Positions 8,698 through 17,447 of a DNA stretch of 64,000 nt are shown piece by piece (position 1 is the stretch's first letter; each line of letters opens with the position of its first letter). The stretch covers positions 1 through 64,000 of the forward strand of contig NZ_JAAITA010000014.1 in NCBI RefSeq assembly GCF_013304445.1. Direction: 5' to 3'. The translations under genes were made by a program, and so were the position numbers. This stretch comes from Blautia hansenii (GTDB lineage: Bacteria; Bacillota; Clostridia; Lachnospirales; Lachnospiraceae). The notes below the pieces were generated by a model, which worked only from the letters and a program-made list of their open reading frames with translations, was not told where the DNA came from and did no database searches.

Positions 8698-10719
8698 ATG
8701 GGACGAATCAGCAGAGCAAACAATAAGTTAATATGGACCTTTAATGGAGAGAAAATGGTAATAGAACCCTGGGGCAGGAACAGCTTACGGGTACGCAGTA
8801 CTATGATGGGCGATATACAGGAAACAGATTATGCCCTGCTTCCTATAACAAAAGCAGCCGGGGCTGTTGTGGAAATCACCCAACACCAGGGAGTGATTAT
8901 CAATGGGAAAATCAAGGCGGTTTTGACGGAAGACCCTTGGTCAAAAACAGGTACGATTGCTTATTATAACCAGGAGAACCGTCTGCTTTTGGAGGAGCAG
9001 GGCTGGCATGGGGCTTTGAATCTCTATGCCAGAAAATTCAAACCGATTCTGGGAGGTGATTATAGACTGACTGTTAGTTTTGAAAGTCAGGAAGAGGAAA
9101 AATTGTTTGGAATGGGGCAGTACCAACAGGAAGTCATGGATTTAAAATATTGTTCTCTGGAACTGGCACATAGAAATTCCCAGGCCAGTGTGCCTTTTCT
9201 GCTATCCAGTAGGGGGTATGGCTTTTTGTGGCATAATCCGGCAGTGGGAAAGGTGACTTTTGGGAAAAACGTAACGCAGTGGGAATCCTACAGTACGAAA
9301 CAATTGGATTATTGGATTACAGCGGGAGATACCCCTGCCGAGATTGAAGAGGCCTATGCGGAAGCTACGGGGAAGGTGCCTATGATGCCGGAATATGGTC
9401 TGGGGTTCTGGCAGTGCAAACTGCGGTACTGGAATCAGGAACAGGTTTTAAATGTGGCTCGGGAATATAAAAAAAGAAATATTCCTTTAGATGTCATAGT
9501 GATAGATTTTTTTCATTGGCCAAGAATGGGGGATTTCCGGTTTGATGAGAAGTTTTTTCCGGATCCAGAGGCTATGAATAAAGAGTTAGAGGCCATGGGT
9601 GTGAAATTGATGGTATCTGTATGGCCGCAAATTGACTTAAGAAGCGAAAACTTTGAAGAAATGAAGGAAAGAAATTTATTGGTAAAGCCGGAGATGGGGG
9701 TAAACATATCCATGACCTTTGGGGGTGATAGCCTTTTCTTTGATGCGACAAATCCGGAAGCCAGAAAATTTGTGTGGGAAAAATGTAAGAAGAATTATTA
9801 TGACCACGGTATTCGGATTTTCTGGTTAGATGAAGCGGAACCGGAATTCGGAGTTTATGATTTTGAGAATTATCGTTACCATATGGGACCGAATGTCCAG
9901 GTGGGAAATATTTATCCTCAAATGTATTCCAGAACTTTTTATGAGGGTATGGAAAAGCAAGGACAGAAGAATATTGTCAATTTAGTTCGCTGTGCGTGGG
10001 CGGGAAGCCAGAGATATGGGGCTTTAGTGTGGTCCGGAGATGTACATTCTACTTATGAAGATTTGCGGAAACAGATTTGTGCAGGGCTTCATATGGGATT
10101 AGCAGGAATTCCATGGTGGACTACAGATATTGGAGGATTTGCAGGAGGAAATCCTAAAGATGAAAGATTTCGGAAGCTGTTGGTCCGTTGGTTTGAATAT
10201 GGGACTTTCTGTCCGGTTATGCGGCTTCATGGAGACCGTATGCCTGCATCTATGCTACCGGGCAGTGATGGACTGCCTAATTGTCACACCGGGGTGGAGA
10301 ATGAGGTATGGAGTTTCGGAGAGACGGTTTATAAAATTTTGAAAAAATATATTTCGTTCAGAGAATGTATGAGAGATTACACAAGAGAGTTTATGAAAGA
10401 GGCACATATAAAAGGAAGTCCTGTCATGAGAACCATGTTTTATGAATTTCCGGATGATGAGAAGGCCTGGGATGTGAAAGAACAGTATATGTATGGCAGT
10501 GATTTGTTAATTGCGCCCATGGTCTACGAAGACGCGGAGTGGAGAAAGGTGTATCTTCCGAAAGGGGCAAGATGGACGGATCTTCATACAGGGGAAATTT
10601 TCGAGGGCGGACAGGAAATTCTCACAGACGCACCGCTGGAGAAGATTCCTGTATTTATTCGTGATGGAAGACATCCGGAGTTTATAGGAAAAATCCTGAA
10701 CATGCATGATAAGCCTTGA
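8698..10719 (+). CDS. GH31 alpha-xylosidase/alpha-glucosidase-type hydrolase
   Basis: Cytoplasmic exo-acting alpha-glycosidase, 673 residues, without signal peptide. It has the N-terminal beta-sandwich typical of GH31 and then a TIM barrel: GLGFWQCKLRYW, DVIVIDFFHW, nucleophile Asp378 in FWLDEAEPE, and acid/base Asp448 in WSGD, followed by DIGGF. The LDEAEPE form resembles the group containing alpha-xylosidases, so xyloside or xyloglucan fragments are plausible, but the exact substrate cannot be read. Start at ATG 8698 behind GAGGAGAAGG; the ATG at 8653 has no comparable ribosome site. It is the last intact gene of the GH127 operon and should act on imported oligosaccharides. Confidence 0.88.
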   Translation: MGRISRANNKLIWTFNGEKMVIEPWGRNSLRVRSTMMGDIQETDYALLPITKAAGAVVEITQHQGVIINGKIKAVLTEDPWSKTGTIAYYNQENRLLLEEQGWHGALNLYARKFKPILGGDYRLTVSFESQEEEKLFGMGQYQQEVMDLKYCSLELAHRNSQASVPFLLSSRGYGFLWHNPAVGKVTFGKNVTQWESYSTKQLDYWITAGDTPAEIEEAYAEATGKVPMMPEYGLGFWQCKLRYWNQEQVLNVAREYKKRNIPLDVIVIDFFHWPRMGDFRFDEKFFPDPEAMNKELEAMGVKLMVSVWPQIDLRSENFEEMKERNLLVKPEMGVNISMTFGGDSLFFDATNPEARKFVWEKCKKNYYDHGIRIFWLDEAEPEFGVYDFENYRYHMGPNVQVGNIYPQMYSRTFYEGMEKQGQKNIVNLVRCAWAGSQRYGALVWSGDVHSTYEDLRKQICAGLHMGLAGIPWWTTDIGGFAGGNPKDERFRKLLVRWFEYGTFCPVMRLHGDRMPASMLPGSDGLPNCHTGVENEVWSFGETVYKILKKYISFRECMRDYTREFMKEAHIKGSPVMRTMFYEFPDDEKAWDVKEQYMYGSDLLIAPMVYEDAEWRKVYLPKGARWTDLHTGEIFEGGQEILTDAPLEKIPVFIRDGRHPEFIGKILNMHDKP

Positions 10720-10739
10720 TAAAAAGGAGTTACAAAATT

Positions 10740-10889
10740 ATGGGAAGCGGTATGGATTTTATTTATCTGTCGGAGGATGATGGAATGACACAGGCAGAGT
10801 TGCCCGGCGGCGTATCGTTCTTGCTTTTTTCTGTTTTTCATGCTATACTACCAATCGTTGTAAAGCCCATAAAAAACAAGGTCTTATAG
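10740..10889 (+). pseudogene. Short ORF (49 aa), probable remnant of a lost operon gene
   Basis: AAGGAG stands 10 bases before an ATG directly after GH31, as if another operon gene began here. Its first ~24 residues look ordinary and hydrophilic. After that the frame runs through the queT promoter and leader and stops. No family is recognised. It is either a decayed first exon-like stub of a deleted gene or a chance small ORF. Confidence 0.35.
10821..10849 (+). promoter_or_regulatory. Promoter of queT
   Basis: TTGCTT (10821-10826) and TATACT (10844-10849), 17-bp spacing. The transcript would begin near 10857, leaving a leader of about 95 nt that contains the riboswitch. Confidence 0.75.
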
Positions 10890-10900
10890 GGCAATTTAAT

Positions 10901-10943
10901 CGAGTGTTCGCGACCTTCCACTCGTAAAACAAAACTAAAGGAG
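10901..10943 (+). promoter_or_regulatory. preQ1-I riboswitch, translational type
   Basis: Stem CGAGTG/CACTCG (10901-10906 with 10919-10924), a 12-base loop (TTCGCGACCTTC), and an A-rich tail ending CTAAAGGAG. The loop bases CCTT (10914-10917) can pair with AAGG (10938-10941) to form the class-I H-type pseudoknot. That pairing covers the Shine-Dalgarno AAAGGAG of queT, so bound preQ1 should block translation. The layout matches the translational preQ1-I switches. The gene downstream is a queuosine-precursor transporter, which supports the call. Confidence 0.88.
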
Positions 10944-10953
10944 AAAACAGAAT

Positions 10954-11448
10954 ATGAAAAACAAAAGTGTAACCTTTTTAACCCAGGCAGCCATGATTGC
11001 TGCTATCTATGTGGTGCTGACTATGATATTTGCACCTTTCAGCTTTGGGGAAGTGCAGGTCCGGGTAGCAGAAGCTTTGACAATTCTGCCAATTTTTACA
11101 CCTGCGGCAATTCCGGGACTGTTTGTAGGCTGTCTTATAGGCAACATCACCGGAGGCGCAGTTCTGCCGGATATTATTTTCGGAAGTATTGCAACTCTGA
11201 TTGGTGCAGTAGGTACTTACCAGCTTAGAAAATGCCACAGAATCATCGCAGTTCTGCCTCCTATATTGGCAAACATTGTGATTGTTCCTTTTGTACTGCG
11301 CTATGCTTACGGCGTTGTTCTGCCGATTCCGTTTATGATGCTTACGGTTGGAATTGGTGAAGTGATTTCCTGCGGAATTATGGGAAATATCCTGGCTGTG
11401 GTGCTGGGCAAATACAAGGGACGTCTTTTTGTATCTGCCAGGGGCTAA
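10954..11448 (+). CDS. queT: Queuosine-precursor transporter QueT (ECF S component)
   Basis: Membrane substrate-binding subunit for import of a queuosine precursor such as preQ1 or preQ0 through an energy-coupling-factor module. It has 164 residues and five or six hydrophobic helices. The family signature FGEVQVRVAEALTILP lies near residue 30-45, followed by GLFVGCLIGNI. The ECF ATPases and T subunit are not nearby, as usual for group II ECF S proteins. Start ATG is 10 bases after the ribosome site held by the preQ1-I riboswitch, which predicts repression by its own substrate. A bidirectional terminator follows. Confidence 0.93.
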   Translation: MKNKSVTFLTQAAMIAAIYVVLTMIFAPFSFGEVQVRVAEALTILPIFTPAAIPGLFVGCLIGNITGGAVLPDIIFGSIATLIGAVGTYQLRKCHRIIAVLPPILANIVIVPFVLRYAYGVVLPIPFMMLTVGIGEVISCGIMGNILAVVLGKYKGRLFVSARG

Positions 11449-11474
11449 ACAGGGTTTGAAATTATAATATAAGA

Positions 11475-11538
11475 GAAAAGCTGCTGTATGAAACATATCA
11501 GGTAAATACCGGATAGTTGTTTATGCAGCAGCTTTTTG
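11475..11538. terminator. Bidirectional terminator between queT and acetyltransferase
   Basis: AAAAGCTGCTG...CAGCAGCTTTTT with a long partly paired interior (ATGAAACA with TGTTTAT). A-run and T-run flank the stem, so it can serve both convergent genes. Confidence 0.8.
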
Positions 11539-11566
11539 AAAGATTACAGAAACATTTTACAAGGGA

Positions 11567-12196
11567 CTATTTTTTGTTTCTGTTGATTTTCGCCCATGCT
11601 TCGTCGTCAAATCTGCGGTCTTTAAAGTAAAAAGGTCTGTCAGCGTCTGTAATTTCCCGGATAACACGGCAGGGATTTCCTGCGGCACATACATTGTCGG
11701 GAATATCTTTTGTTACCACACTTCCGGCGCCGATTACCACATTATTTCCAATAGAAACACCAGGGAGAATGACACAGCTTCCGCCAATCCAGACGTTGCT
11801 GCCAATAGTGACGGGAATTCCGTATTCATAGCCGGAATTTCTGCTTTCCGGGTGGATGGGGTGTCCGGCGGTGTAGATGGAGACGTTGGGACCAAAGAGC
11901 ACATTGTCTCCAATAGTGATTTTACCTACGTCCAGCATAATGCAGTTAACATTTGCATAGAAATTTTCGCCTACCTCAATATGGTTTCCGTATTCACAGT
12001 GGAAAGGCGGCTCAAAATATATATTTTCTTTGTGTTTTATACCGGTACGGGCAATGCAGTCCATGCCCTTCTTCATATCAAAAGGCATAACAGCATTGTA
12101 TTCTTTTACCGCTTTTTTCGTTTCCAACTGTTCGCTGATAACGGATTCGTCTGAAAAATATGCCATTTCGTGGTCTCTTCTGTATCTGTTATCCAT
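11567..12196 (-). CDS. Sugar O-acetyltransferase (maltose/galactoside acetyltransferase family)
   Basis: Acetyl-CoA-dependent O-acetyltransferase of the left-handed beta-helix (hexapeptide repeat) family; 209 residues, cytoplasmic, trimeric in known relatives. The N-terminal Mac domain is followed by hexapeptide repeats (IGDNVLFGPNVSIYTAGHP, IGSNVWIGGSCVILPGVSIGNNVVIGAGSVV). The catalytic His is expected in AGHPIHP. Start at ATG 12196 behind GGGAGG. It stands alone between convergent queT and a divergent gene; acceptor sugar unknown, and detoxification of surplus sugars is the usual proposal for this family. Confidence 0.9.
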   Translation of the reverse strand: MDNRYRRDHEMAYFSDESVISEQLETKKAVKEYNAVMPFDMKKGMDCIARTGIKHKENIYFEPPFHCEYGNHIEVGENFYANVNCIMLDVGKITIGDNVLFGPNVSIYTAGHPIHPESRNSGYEYGIPVTIGSNVWIGGSCVILPGVSIGNNVVIGAGSVVTKDIPDNVCAAGNPCRVIREITDADRPFYFKDRRFDDEAWAKINRNKK

Positions 12197-12319
12197 AACA
12201 ACCTCCCACATAAAAAATTTGTAAATACAGTTTCAGTATAGGCGTTTTATACTGAGAAATCTAATGCTTTTTTCACTTATAGTTGCACAATCCTTTTCAA
12301 AATATGCCAATCATTTACT

Positions 12320-12348
12320 TTGACATCTATATCGCAGTATGATAAACT
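12320..12348 (+). promoter_or_regulatory. Likely promoter of the TPR/P-loop gene
   Basis: TTGACA (12320-12325) with TAAACT (12343-12348) at 17-bp spacing; the -10 match is moderate. The leader to the TTG start would be about 90 nt. Confidence 0.5.
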
Positions 12349-12447
12349 AAAATCAATTATGGAATCTTATACCCTCAACAACAGATTATAGATAAGAATA
12401 CATATTTGAAACTATATACCAATCAAGAAGTTACAGAGGTGAAAAAA

Positions 12448-15108
12448 TTGGACAAAAACGAGTACAGGGCAAAACTTGATGAAATTACGGACCTGGTCGA
12501 CAGACAAGACTACAAGGGTGCCCTCAAAATTGTTGATACGATTGACTGGAGAAGAGTTCGCAGTGCCAGAACCTTGTGCATGGTCGGTGAGATTTATGAG
12601 GCCAACAAAAGGTATAATGACAGTCGTAGACTGCTTCTTCTTGCTCACCAGAGAGCGCCTATTGGAAAAACAGTTCTGTACAGACTGGTGGAACTTTCCA
12701 TTAAAATGGGAAACTTTGACGAGGCTGTGGATTATTATAAACGGTTTGTGGAAGTATCTCCCAATGACAACAGCCGTTATATCCTGAAGTATAAAATTTA
12801 CAGGGCAAGACGTTCCCCTATTGAAGAGCAGATTTCCATATTACAGGAATATAAAGACCGAGAATATACAGAGCGTTGGGCTTACGAACTGGCTCGTCTG
12901 TATGCAAAAGCGGGAATGACGGAAGCGTGTGTAGAAGAGTGCGATGATTTGATTTTGTGGTTTAGTGAAGGCCGTTATGTGAATAAGGCTATGGAACTGA
13001 AAATGAAGTTTGCACCGCTGACAACGTCACAGAAAGAGAAATATGACAGCAGATTTCTGAAACCATCAGCTAACAGAGCAGGGAATCCGGCGGGAGCAGC
13101 AGCCAATGCGGCAGTTTTGACAGCGGAAACGGAAAAAGCGGCTGATAATGCTCTAAGCAGCAGTCAGGATAAGGAAATTGAGGAGATTTTAAAGAGTATT
13201 ACCATTGGTGATATAAGTGCAGGGACACCTGCCGTATCTGCGGAGGCTCCCGAAGAAGAGGAAGCAGTGCCGATGTATACGGCAAAGCCACAGCAGCCTG
13301 AAAATCTTCAGGATAAAGTGGCACAGGGACTGAGAGATGTTTTCCAGGGCGGAGCGGAAGCGGAAGAAACCGCGGCTACCTGTGAACCGGAAAGCAGACC
13401 GTCTGAAAAGAAAGAAGAGTATATTGTTAAGGACTTAGAGCCGGAAGATATTCACAGACAGACAGGATTTAAACCTTTCCATGTAGGTGGGGCTATGACC
13501 ATGGAGGTCAAGGCAGAAGCGCCGAAATCTCAGATGTTTACGCCTAAGAGCGCAGATACAGAGGCTTTCAAAACAGATACAAAGGATTTGGAATTTGATT
13601 TGGAAGCGCTTTTGGCAGAGACAGCCAATGAACTGGCACAGGCAGTAGCCGAGGAGACGCAGCCCGAAGGTGGAACCGAAGAAACTGCAAAAACAGCGGA
13701 AACAGATGAAGTTGAAGCGGAAGCAGAGCAGCCGAAGCCAGAGGAAGCCGTTCAGACTGCAGTTCCGGATACCGGACTGCCGGCACCGGCAGCAGCAAGA
13801 GCAGCGATTGTGGCAGGAAATCTCAGTGCAGCCCTTTCAGAAAAGGCAGAGGAATTTGATGCTCTGGCAGCTGGAGAAAATGCAAAGGAAACTTCTAATA
13901 CAGCGGAACAGCCGGAAGAAGCAGAAGCTGTGGAGAATGTGGAAGCAGAGCCGCAAAGAGAAGAAGTCGCTGTAGAAATCGAAACAGAATCAGAAGAACC
14001 AGAAGTTGTGGACATAACAGAACCAGAACTGGAAGAAGCGGAAGCCGTAGAGGAAGTCGAGACGGAGTCCAAAGCGGCAGAAGTTTCCGGCACAATCGAA
14101 ATACCGGATATTGTTGAGCCGGCAGAACTGGAAGTGCCGGAAGGCGCTACAAAGGAAATTCCGGTAGAGGCTGTAAAAGAAAAGCTGGGAGAACTTGATT
14201 TCTCAGAAGTTCTGGCACAGGAACTGGAAGATGTGGTAAAACCTAATAAGGAAGAATCACACATGAAACGTGTGACAGCGTCTGTGGAAGCGAGCGGACA
14301 GCATAGTTCCCAGGCATTCCAGACGGCAGTGGAAGGTCTTATGCGCCACCATCTGACAGAAGAAGAGCACAGACGTCTTTTCACCTATTTTGCACCGATT
14401 CCGGGTATGAGCCAGCAGATTAATGAAGCGCTGGATACTGCGCAGGAATCTGCGTGTGCAAAGACCTCCTGTTCCGGCAATATTATTGTGACCGGACGTG
14501 AAGGCTCCGGTAAGACACGTCTTTCCGAAGGGTTGATTAAAGCACTCTGCAAAGAACGCCAAATGGAAGGTGCCAGAGTTGCGTTCCTTACCGCAGAGCA
14601 GTTGAATAAGAAAGACCCTGCAGCAGTAGTGAATACTCTGGCAGGAGGATTTCTGGTTGTAGAGGACGCAGGTAAATTAAGTGGCGAAACCGTAGAGAAT
14701 CTGTCCAAGGCTATGGAATTTAAGACAAACCGTCTGACTGTGATTTTGGAAGACCTGAAGCCGGGTATCCGCGCTCTGGAAGCAGATTATCCGGAATTTA
14801 TGAAAAAATTTGATTCCCGCGTGGTGATTCCGGTATTTACCAATGACGAGCTGGTTTCCTTTGCAAAAACGTATGCAAAAGAACTGGGATATAAAATTGA
14901 TGACATGGCGGTATTAGCGCTGTACACCTTGATTGGAGACAATCAGAATGAAGAAAACCCGGTGGCCATTGGTATGGTACGGGAAATGATGGACGAAGCC
15001 ATTAGAAGGGCGTCCAAAAAGGGCAGAAGACCTGGCCGTAAGGTAGGAAAGCGCCATCTGGACGAAAGCGGCAGAATCATGCTGTATGAAAAAGACTTTG
15101 ACATTTAA
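12448..15108 (+). CDS. TPR protein with long acidic linker and C-terminal P-loop ATPase domain
   Basis: Large cytoplasmic protein (886 residues) of unassigned function. Residues ~1-200 form tetratricopeptide-like helical repeats (ARTLCMVGEIYEANKRY, VLYRLVELSIKMGNFDEAVDYY). Residues ~220-610 are low-complexity, rich in Glu, Ala, Pro and Val, and probably disordered. The C-terminal third is an AAA+-like ATPase with Walker A GREGSGKT (683-690) and a Walker B-like FLVVED (735-740), followed by a basic helix. No signal peptide or membrane span is seen. I choose the TTG at 12448 with AGAGGTG 7 bases upstream; a TTG at 12406 has no ribosome site. It is 15 bp upstream of ksgA and likely co-transcribed. 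The TPR-AAA+ pair suggests a scaffold or regulated assembly factor, but this is inference. Confidence 0.75.
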   Translation: MDKNEYRAKLDEITDLVDRQDYKGALKIVDTIDWRRVRSARTLCMVGEIYEANKRYNDSRRLLLLAHQRAPIGKTVLYRLVELSIKMGNFDEAVDYYKRFVEVSPNDNSRYILKYKIYRARRSPIEEQISILQEYKDREYTERWAYELARLYAKAGMTEACVEECDDLILWFSEGRYVNKAMELKMKFAPLTTSQKEKYDSRFLKPSANRAGNPAGAAANAAVLTAETEKAADNALSSSQDKEIEEILKSITIGDISAGTPAVSAEAPEEEEAVPMYTAKPQQPENLQDKVAQGLRDVFQGGAEAEETAATCEPESRPSEKKEEYIVKDLEPEDIHRQTGFKPFHVGGAMTMEVKAEAPKSQMFTPKSADTEAFKTDTKDLEFDLEALLAETANELAQAVAEETQPEGGTEETAKTAETDEVEAEAEQPKPEEAVQTAVPDTGLPAPAAARAAIVAGNLSAALSEKAEEFDALAAGENAKETSNTAEQPEEAEAVENVEAEPQREEVAVEIETESEEPEVVDITEPELEEAEAVEEVETESKAAEVSGTIEIPDIVEPAELEVPEGATKEIPVEAVKEKLGELDFSEVLAQELEDVVKPNKEESHMKRVTASVEASGQHSSQAFQTAVEGLMRHHLTEEEHRRLFTYFAPIPGMSQQINEALDTAQESACAKTSCSGNIIVTGREGSGKTRLSEGLIKALCKERQMEGARVAFLTAEQLNKKDPAAVVNTLAGGFLVVEDAGKLSGETVENLSKAMEFKTNRLTVILEDLKPGIRALEADYPEFMKKFDSRVVIPVFTNDELVSFAKTYAKELGYKIDDMAVLALYTLIGDNQNEENPVAIGMVREMMDEAIRRASKKGRRPGRKVGKRHLDESGRIMLYEKDFDI

Positions 15109-15123
15109 ACAGGAGGAAACGAA

Positions 15124-15996
15124 ATGACAGCCCCTTATCTGGGAAATCCAAAGAGAACTATAGAAGTTCTCCAGAAGTATGAATTTGTTTTTCAGAAAAA
15201 ATTCGGGCAGAATTTCCTCATTGACACCCATGTGTTAGATAAAATTGTAAATGCTGCAGAGATTACAAAAGAAGACTTTGTTCTGGAGATTGGTCCCGGT
15301 ATCGGGACCATGACCCAGTATCTGGCCAGTGCGGCGAGAGAGGTCTTTGCAGTAGAAATTGATAAGGTGTTAATTCCCATTCTGGAGGACACGCTTCAGG
15401 ATTATGAGAATGTAACGATTCTCAATGAAGATATATTGAAAGTAGACATCAGAAAGCTGGCAGAGGAGCGCAACGGTGGAAAACCCATTAAAGTTGTGGC
15501 GAATCTGCCCTATTACATTACAACGCCGATTATCATGGGATTGTTTGAGGGAGAAGTGCCTATTGACTCTATTACGGTTATGGTGCAGAAGGAAGTGGCA
15601 GACCGTATGCAGGTAGGACCGGGAACGAAAGATTACGGTGCCCTGTCTCTGGCCGTGCAGTATTATGCCGAGCCTTATATTGTGGCAAATGTGCCGCCGA
15701 ACTGCTTTATGCCGAGACCAAAGGTAGGAAGTGCGGTTATCCGTCTTACCAGACATGAGAAACCGCCGGTTGCAGTGGAGGATACAAAGCTGATGTTCCG
15801 CATTATCCGGGCATCTTTTAATCAGAGAAGGAAAACGCTGGCAAATGGTCTGAAAAATTCGCCGGAACTCTCCTTTACAAAAGAAGAAATTCAAAATGTC
15901 ATAGCAGCCTGCGGTTTTCCGGAAGGTATTCGGGGCGAAGCCCTGACGCTGGAAGCTTTTGCAGCCCTTGCCAATGCATTTGTAAAATTACGGTAA
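15124..15996 (+). CDS. ksgA: 16S rRNA (adenine1518/1519-N6)-dimethyltransferase KsgA
   Basis: Dimethylates two adjacent adenines in the helix 45 loop of 16S rRNA in late 30S assembly. It has 290 residues. SAM-binding motif I (EIGPGIGTMTQYL) and the catalytic NLPYY motif are intact, and QNFL appears in the N-terminal KKFGQNFLID signature. AGGAGG precedes the ATG. Absence of upstream rnmV (ribonuclease M5), a common ksgA partner in Firmicutes, is notable; the TPR/P-loop gene takes that place. Confidence 0.96.
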   Translation: MTAPYLGNPKRTIEVLQKYEFVFQKKFGQNFLIDTHVLDKIVNAAEITKEDFVLEIGPGIGTMTQYLASAAREVFAVEIDKVLIPILEDTLQDYENVTILNEDILKVDIRKLAEERNGGKPIKVVANLPYYITTPIIMGLFEGEVPIDSITVMVQKEVADRMQVGPGTKDYGALSLAVQYYAEPYIVANVPPNCFMPRPKVGSAVIRLTRHEKPPVAVEDTKLMFRIIRASFNQRRKTLANGLKNSPELSFTKEEIQNVIAACGFPEGIRGEALTLEAFAALANAFVKLR

Positions 15997-15999
15997 CAC

Positions 16000-16031
16000 A
16001 AAAGCCACCGCATTTTCTGCGGTGGCTTTTT
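16000..16031 (+). terminator. Terminator after ksgA
   Basis: AAAAGCCACCGCA and TGCGGTGGCTTTTT form a 13-bp stem with a short loop and T-run. Confidence 0.92.
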
Positions 16032-16056
16032 CTATAAATATTAAAGGAAGGAGAGC

Positions 16057-16119
16057 CGACTCTTGCGAGTCGACATATGAAAAAGAAAATATAAAAATAA
16101 TGTGCTCTGTATTATTTTT
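16057..16119. repeat. Two small perfect inverted repeats in tandem
   Basis: CGACTC-ttgc-GAGTCG (16057-16072) is followed by AAAAATAAT-N9-ATTATTTTT (16093-16119). Between them is a five-codon ORF beginning ATGAAAAAG, preceded by AAGGAAGGAG before the first hairpin. No gene is supported. It may be a degenerate small repeat element. Confidence 0.4.
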
Positions 16120-16205
16120 ATGATATTAGTATATCCCGTAAATATGTTCAAATCGTGTTGAAGTTGTGAAGAATTCATGAACGAAATTCAAAAGATTTAT
16201 GAATG

Positions 16206-17375
16206 TTAAGAATTCTCCAAATCCGGGGACAGGGTTTGAATCTGCAGGTGGCGAATATCCAGAAAATGTTCTGTACACACCCGGATACCCCCGATTAAGC
16301 AGGAAATATCCTGCAGGCGGGAAGGGATGATTTTGCAGTCGCGGTTCTGATGACGGCTGAGATATTCCACAATTCGCCGGTTTATGTCGGGAATACAGTT
16401 GGAGAAAAAACTGTTTAGCACAATCAAATCCGTGTTAAAGGTATTTACTACATTATTTATGCCAATGGCCATGTACTTTACAAACAAATCCATCATTTCT
16501 TTGGTTTCCGGCAGCTTCTGTTGATAATCTTCTAAAAATTCCTCTGCGGTTACTGTCTCCCGGCCGGTTCTGCAGGCATATTCTTCCAGAATGGCTCTCT
16601 CAGAAGCGTACTGTTCCAGACAGCCCTCGTTGCCGCAGGCGCAGGGTTTTCCTTCGGGAAAGAGAATGGTATGCCCCAGCTCTCCGGCATATCCGTCATG
16701 TCCTTTATAGAGTTCTTCGTTAATCAAAATTCCCATACCGATACCGTCGTGGATGTTGATGTGTATCATGTTTTCGTAGCCGTAGTGAAAGGCAGACTCC
16801 CCCAACACAGAAAAATTGGACTCATTCTCCACAAGAACGGGAATATTGAATTTTTCTGAAAGCAGCAGCCCCAGATGAGGGTCCGGGAGGGGATAGTATG
16901 GTGTGAAAACAATTTGATTTTCTTGTACCACACCATAAATACCAATAGCAATTCCCACGATTCCATAAGAAGTATCCCGGCAGTTTTCTATATGTCCGGC
17001 AATAATTTCTTCCAACAGCGGCAGAAGGTTTTCGTCAGAAGAAAACGGATATTCTGTTACCTGACAGTTTTCCCCTTTTAAATCTGTGATTAGAGTAATA
17101 ATCTGCCGGGGACGCACGTCTATGGCAAGGGCATAGCCGCAGTGCTTGTGAAATTCCAGCAGAATAGGTTTCCGGCCCATGGCGGTTTTTGCACTTCCGA
17201 TTTCCAGAATCAGGTTTCGGTCTAAAAGTTCCTGCACAATATTGGAAATGGTGGCCTTGGTAAGCTGCAGTTGTTTGGCTAAATCCGCCCGGGAGATGGG
17301 GGGATTGTTTACAATATATTCCAGCACCAGCCGTCGGTTGGTGTTCCGTATCATTTCCTGATTGACAACGGGCAT
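16206..17375 (-). CDS. ROK-family transcriptional repressor (XylR/NagC type)
   Basis: Sugar-responsive DNA-binding protein, 389 residues. An N-terminal winged helix-turn-helix (ISRADLAKQLQLTKATISNIVQELL) is followed by the ROK sugar-kinase-like fold with DGYAGELGHT and the zinc-binding CACGNEGCLEQ motif. Start ATG 17375 is behind AAGGAGG. Its own promoter lies 5-45 bp upstream, and the palindrome TTTGTTTA-N5-TAAACAAA at 17448-17468 resembles XylR/ROK operators. No sugar genes are adjacent apart from the divergent DUF1002 gene, so the regulon is unknown. Confidence 0.9.
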   Translation of the reverse strand: MPVVNQEMIRNTNRRLVLEYIVNNPPISRADLAKQLQLTKATISNIVQELLDRNLILEIGSAKTAMGRKPILLEFHKHCGYALAIDVRPRQIITLITDLKGENCQVTEYPFSSDENLLPLLEEIIAGHIENCRDTSYGIVGIAIGIYGVVQENQIVFTPYYPLPDPHLGLLLSEKFNIPVLVENESNFSVLGESAFHYGYENMIHINIHDGIGMGILINEELYKGHDGYAGELGHTILFPEGKPCACGNEGCLEQYASERAILEEYACRTGRETVTAEEFLEDYQQKLPETKEMMDLFVKYMAIGINNVVNTFNTDLIVLNSFFSNCIPDINRRIVEYLSRHQNRDCKIIPSRLQDISCLIGGIRVCTEHFLDIRHLQIQTLSPDLENS

Positions 17376-17412
17376 AATGACGCCTCCTTCGTACAAAATT
17401 TTATCTGCTTTT

Positions 17413-17441
17413 ATCATACACGGTTCGGCAGACAGGGGCAA
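17413..17441 (-). promoter_or_regulatory. Promoter of the ROK gene
   Basis: Minus-strand TTGCCC (17436-17441) and TATGAT (17413-17418) with 17-bp spacing. Confidence 0.6.
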
Positions 17442-17447
17442 GGATAA

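Noticed and set aside
10864-10893. AGCCCATA / TATAGGGC pairing upstream of the preQ1 element as a terminator
   Set aside because: Imperfect stem and no T-run; the switch acts at the ribosome site, so no terminator is needed.
13752-14384. 210-codon Ser/Thr-rich antisense frame in the TPR/P-loop gene
   Set aside because: It is the mirror of the Glu/Ala-rich linker (repetitive GAA/GCA codons), which keeps other frames open by chance.
16076-16093. Five-codon ORF beginning ATGAAAAAG after ksgA
   Set aside because: Too short, and the ribosome site is separated from it by a hairpin.
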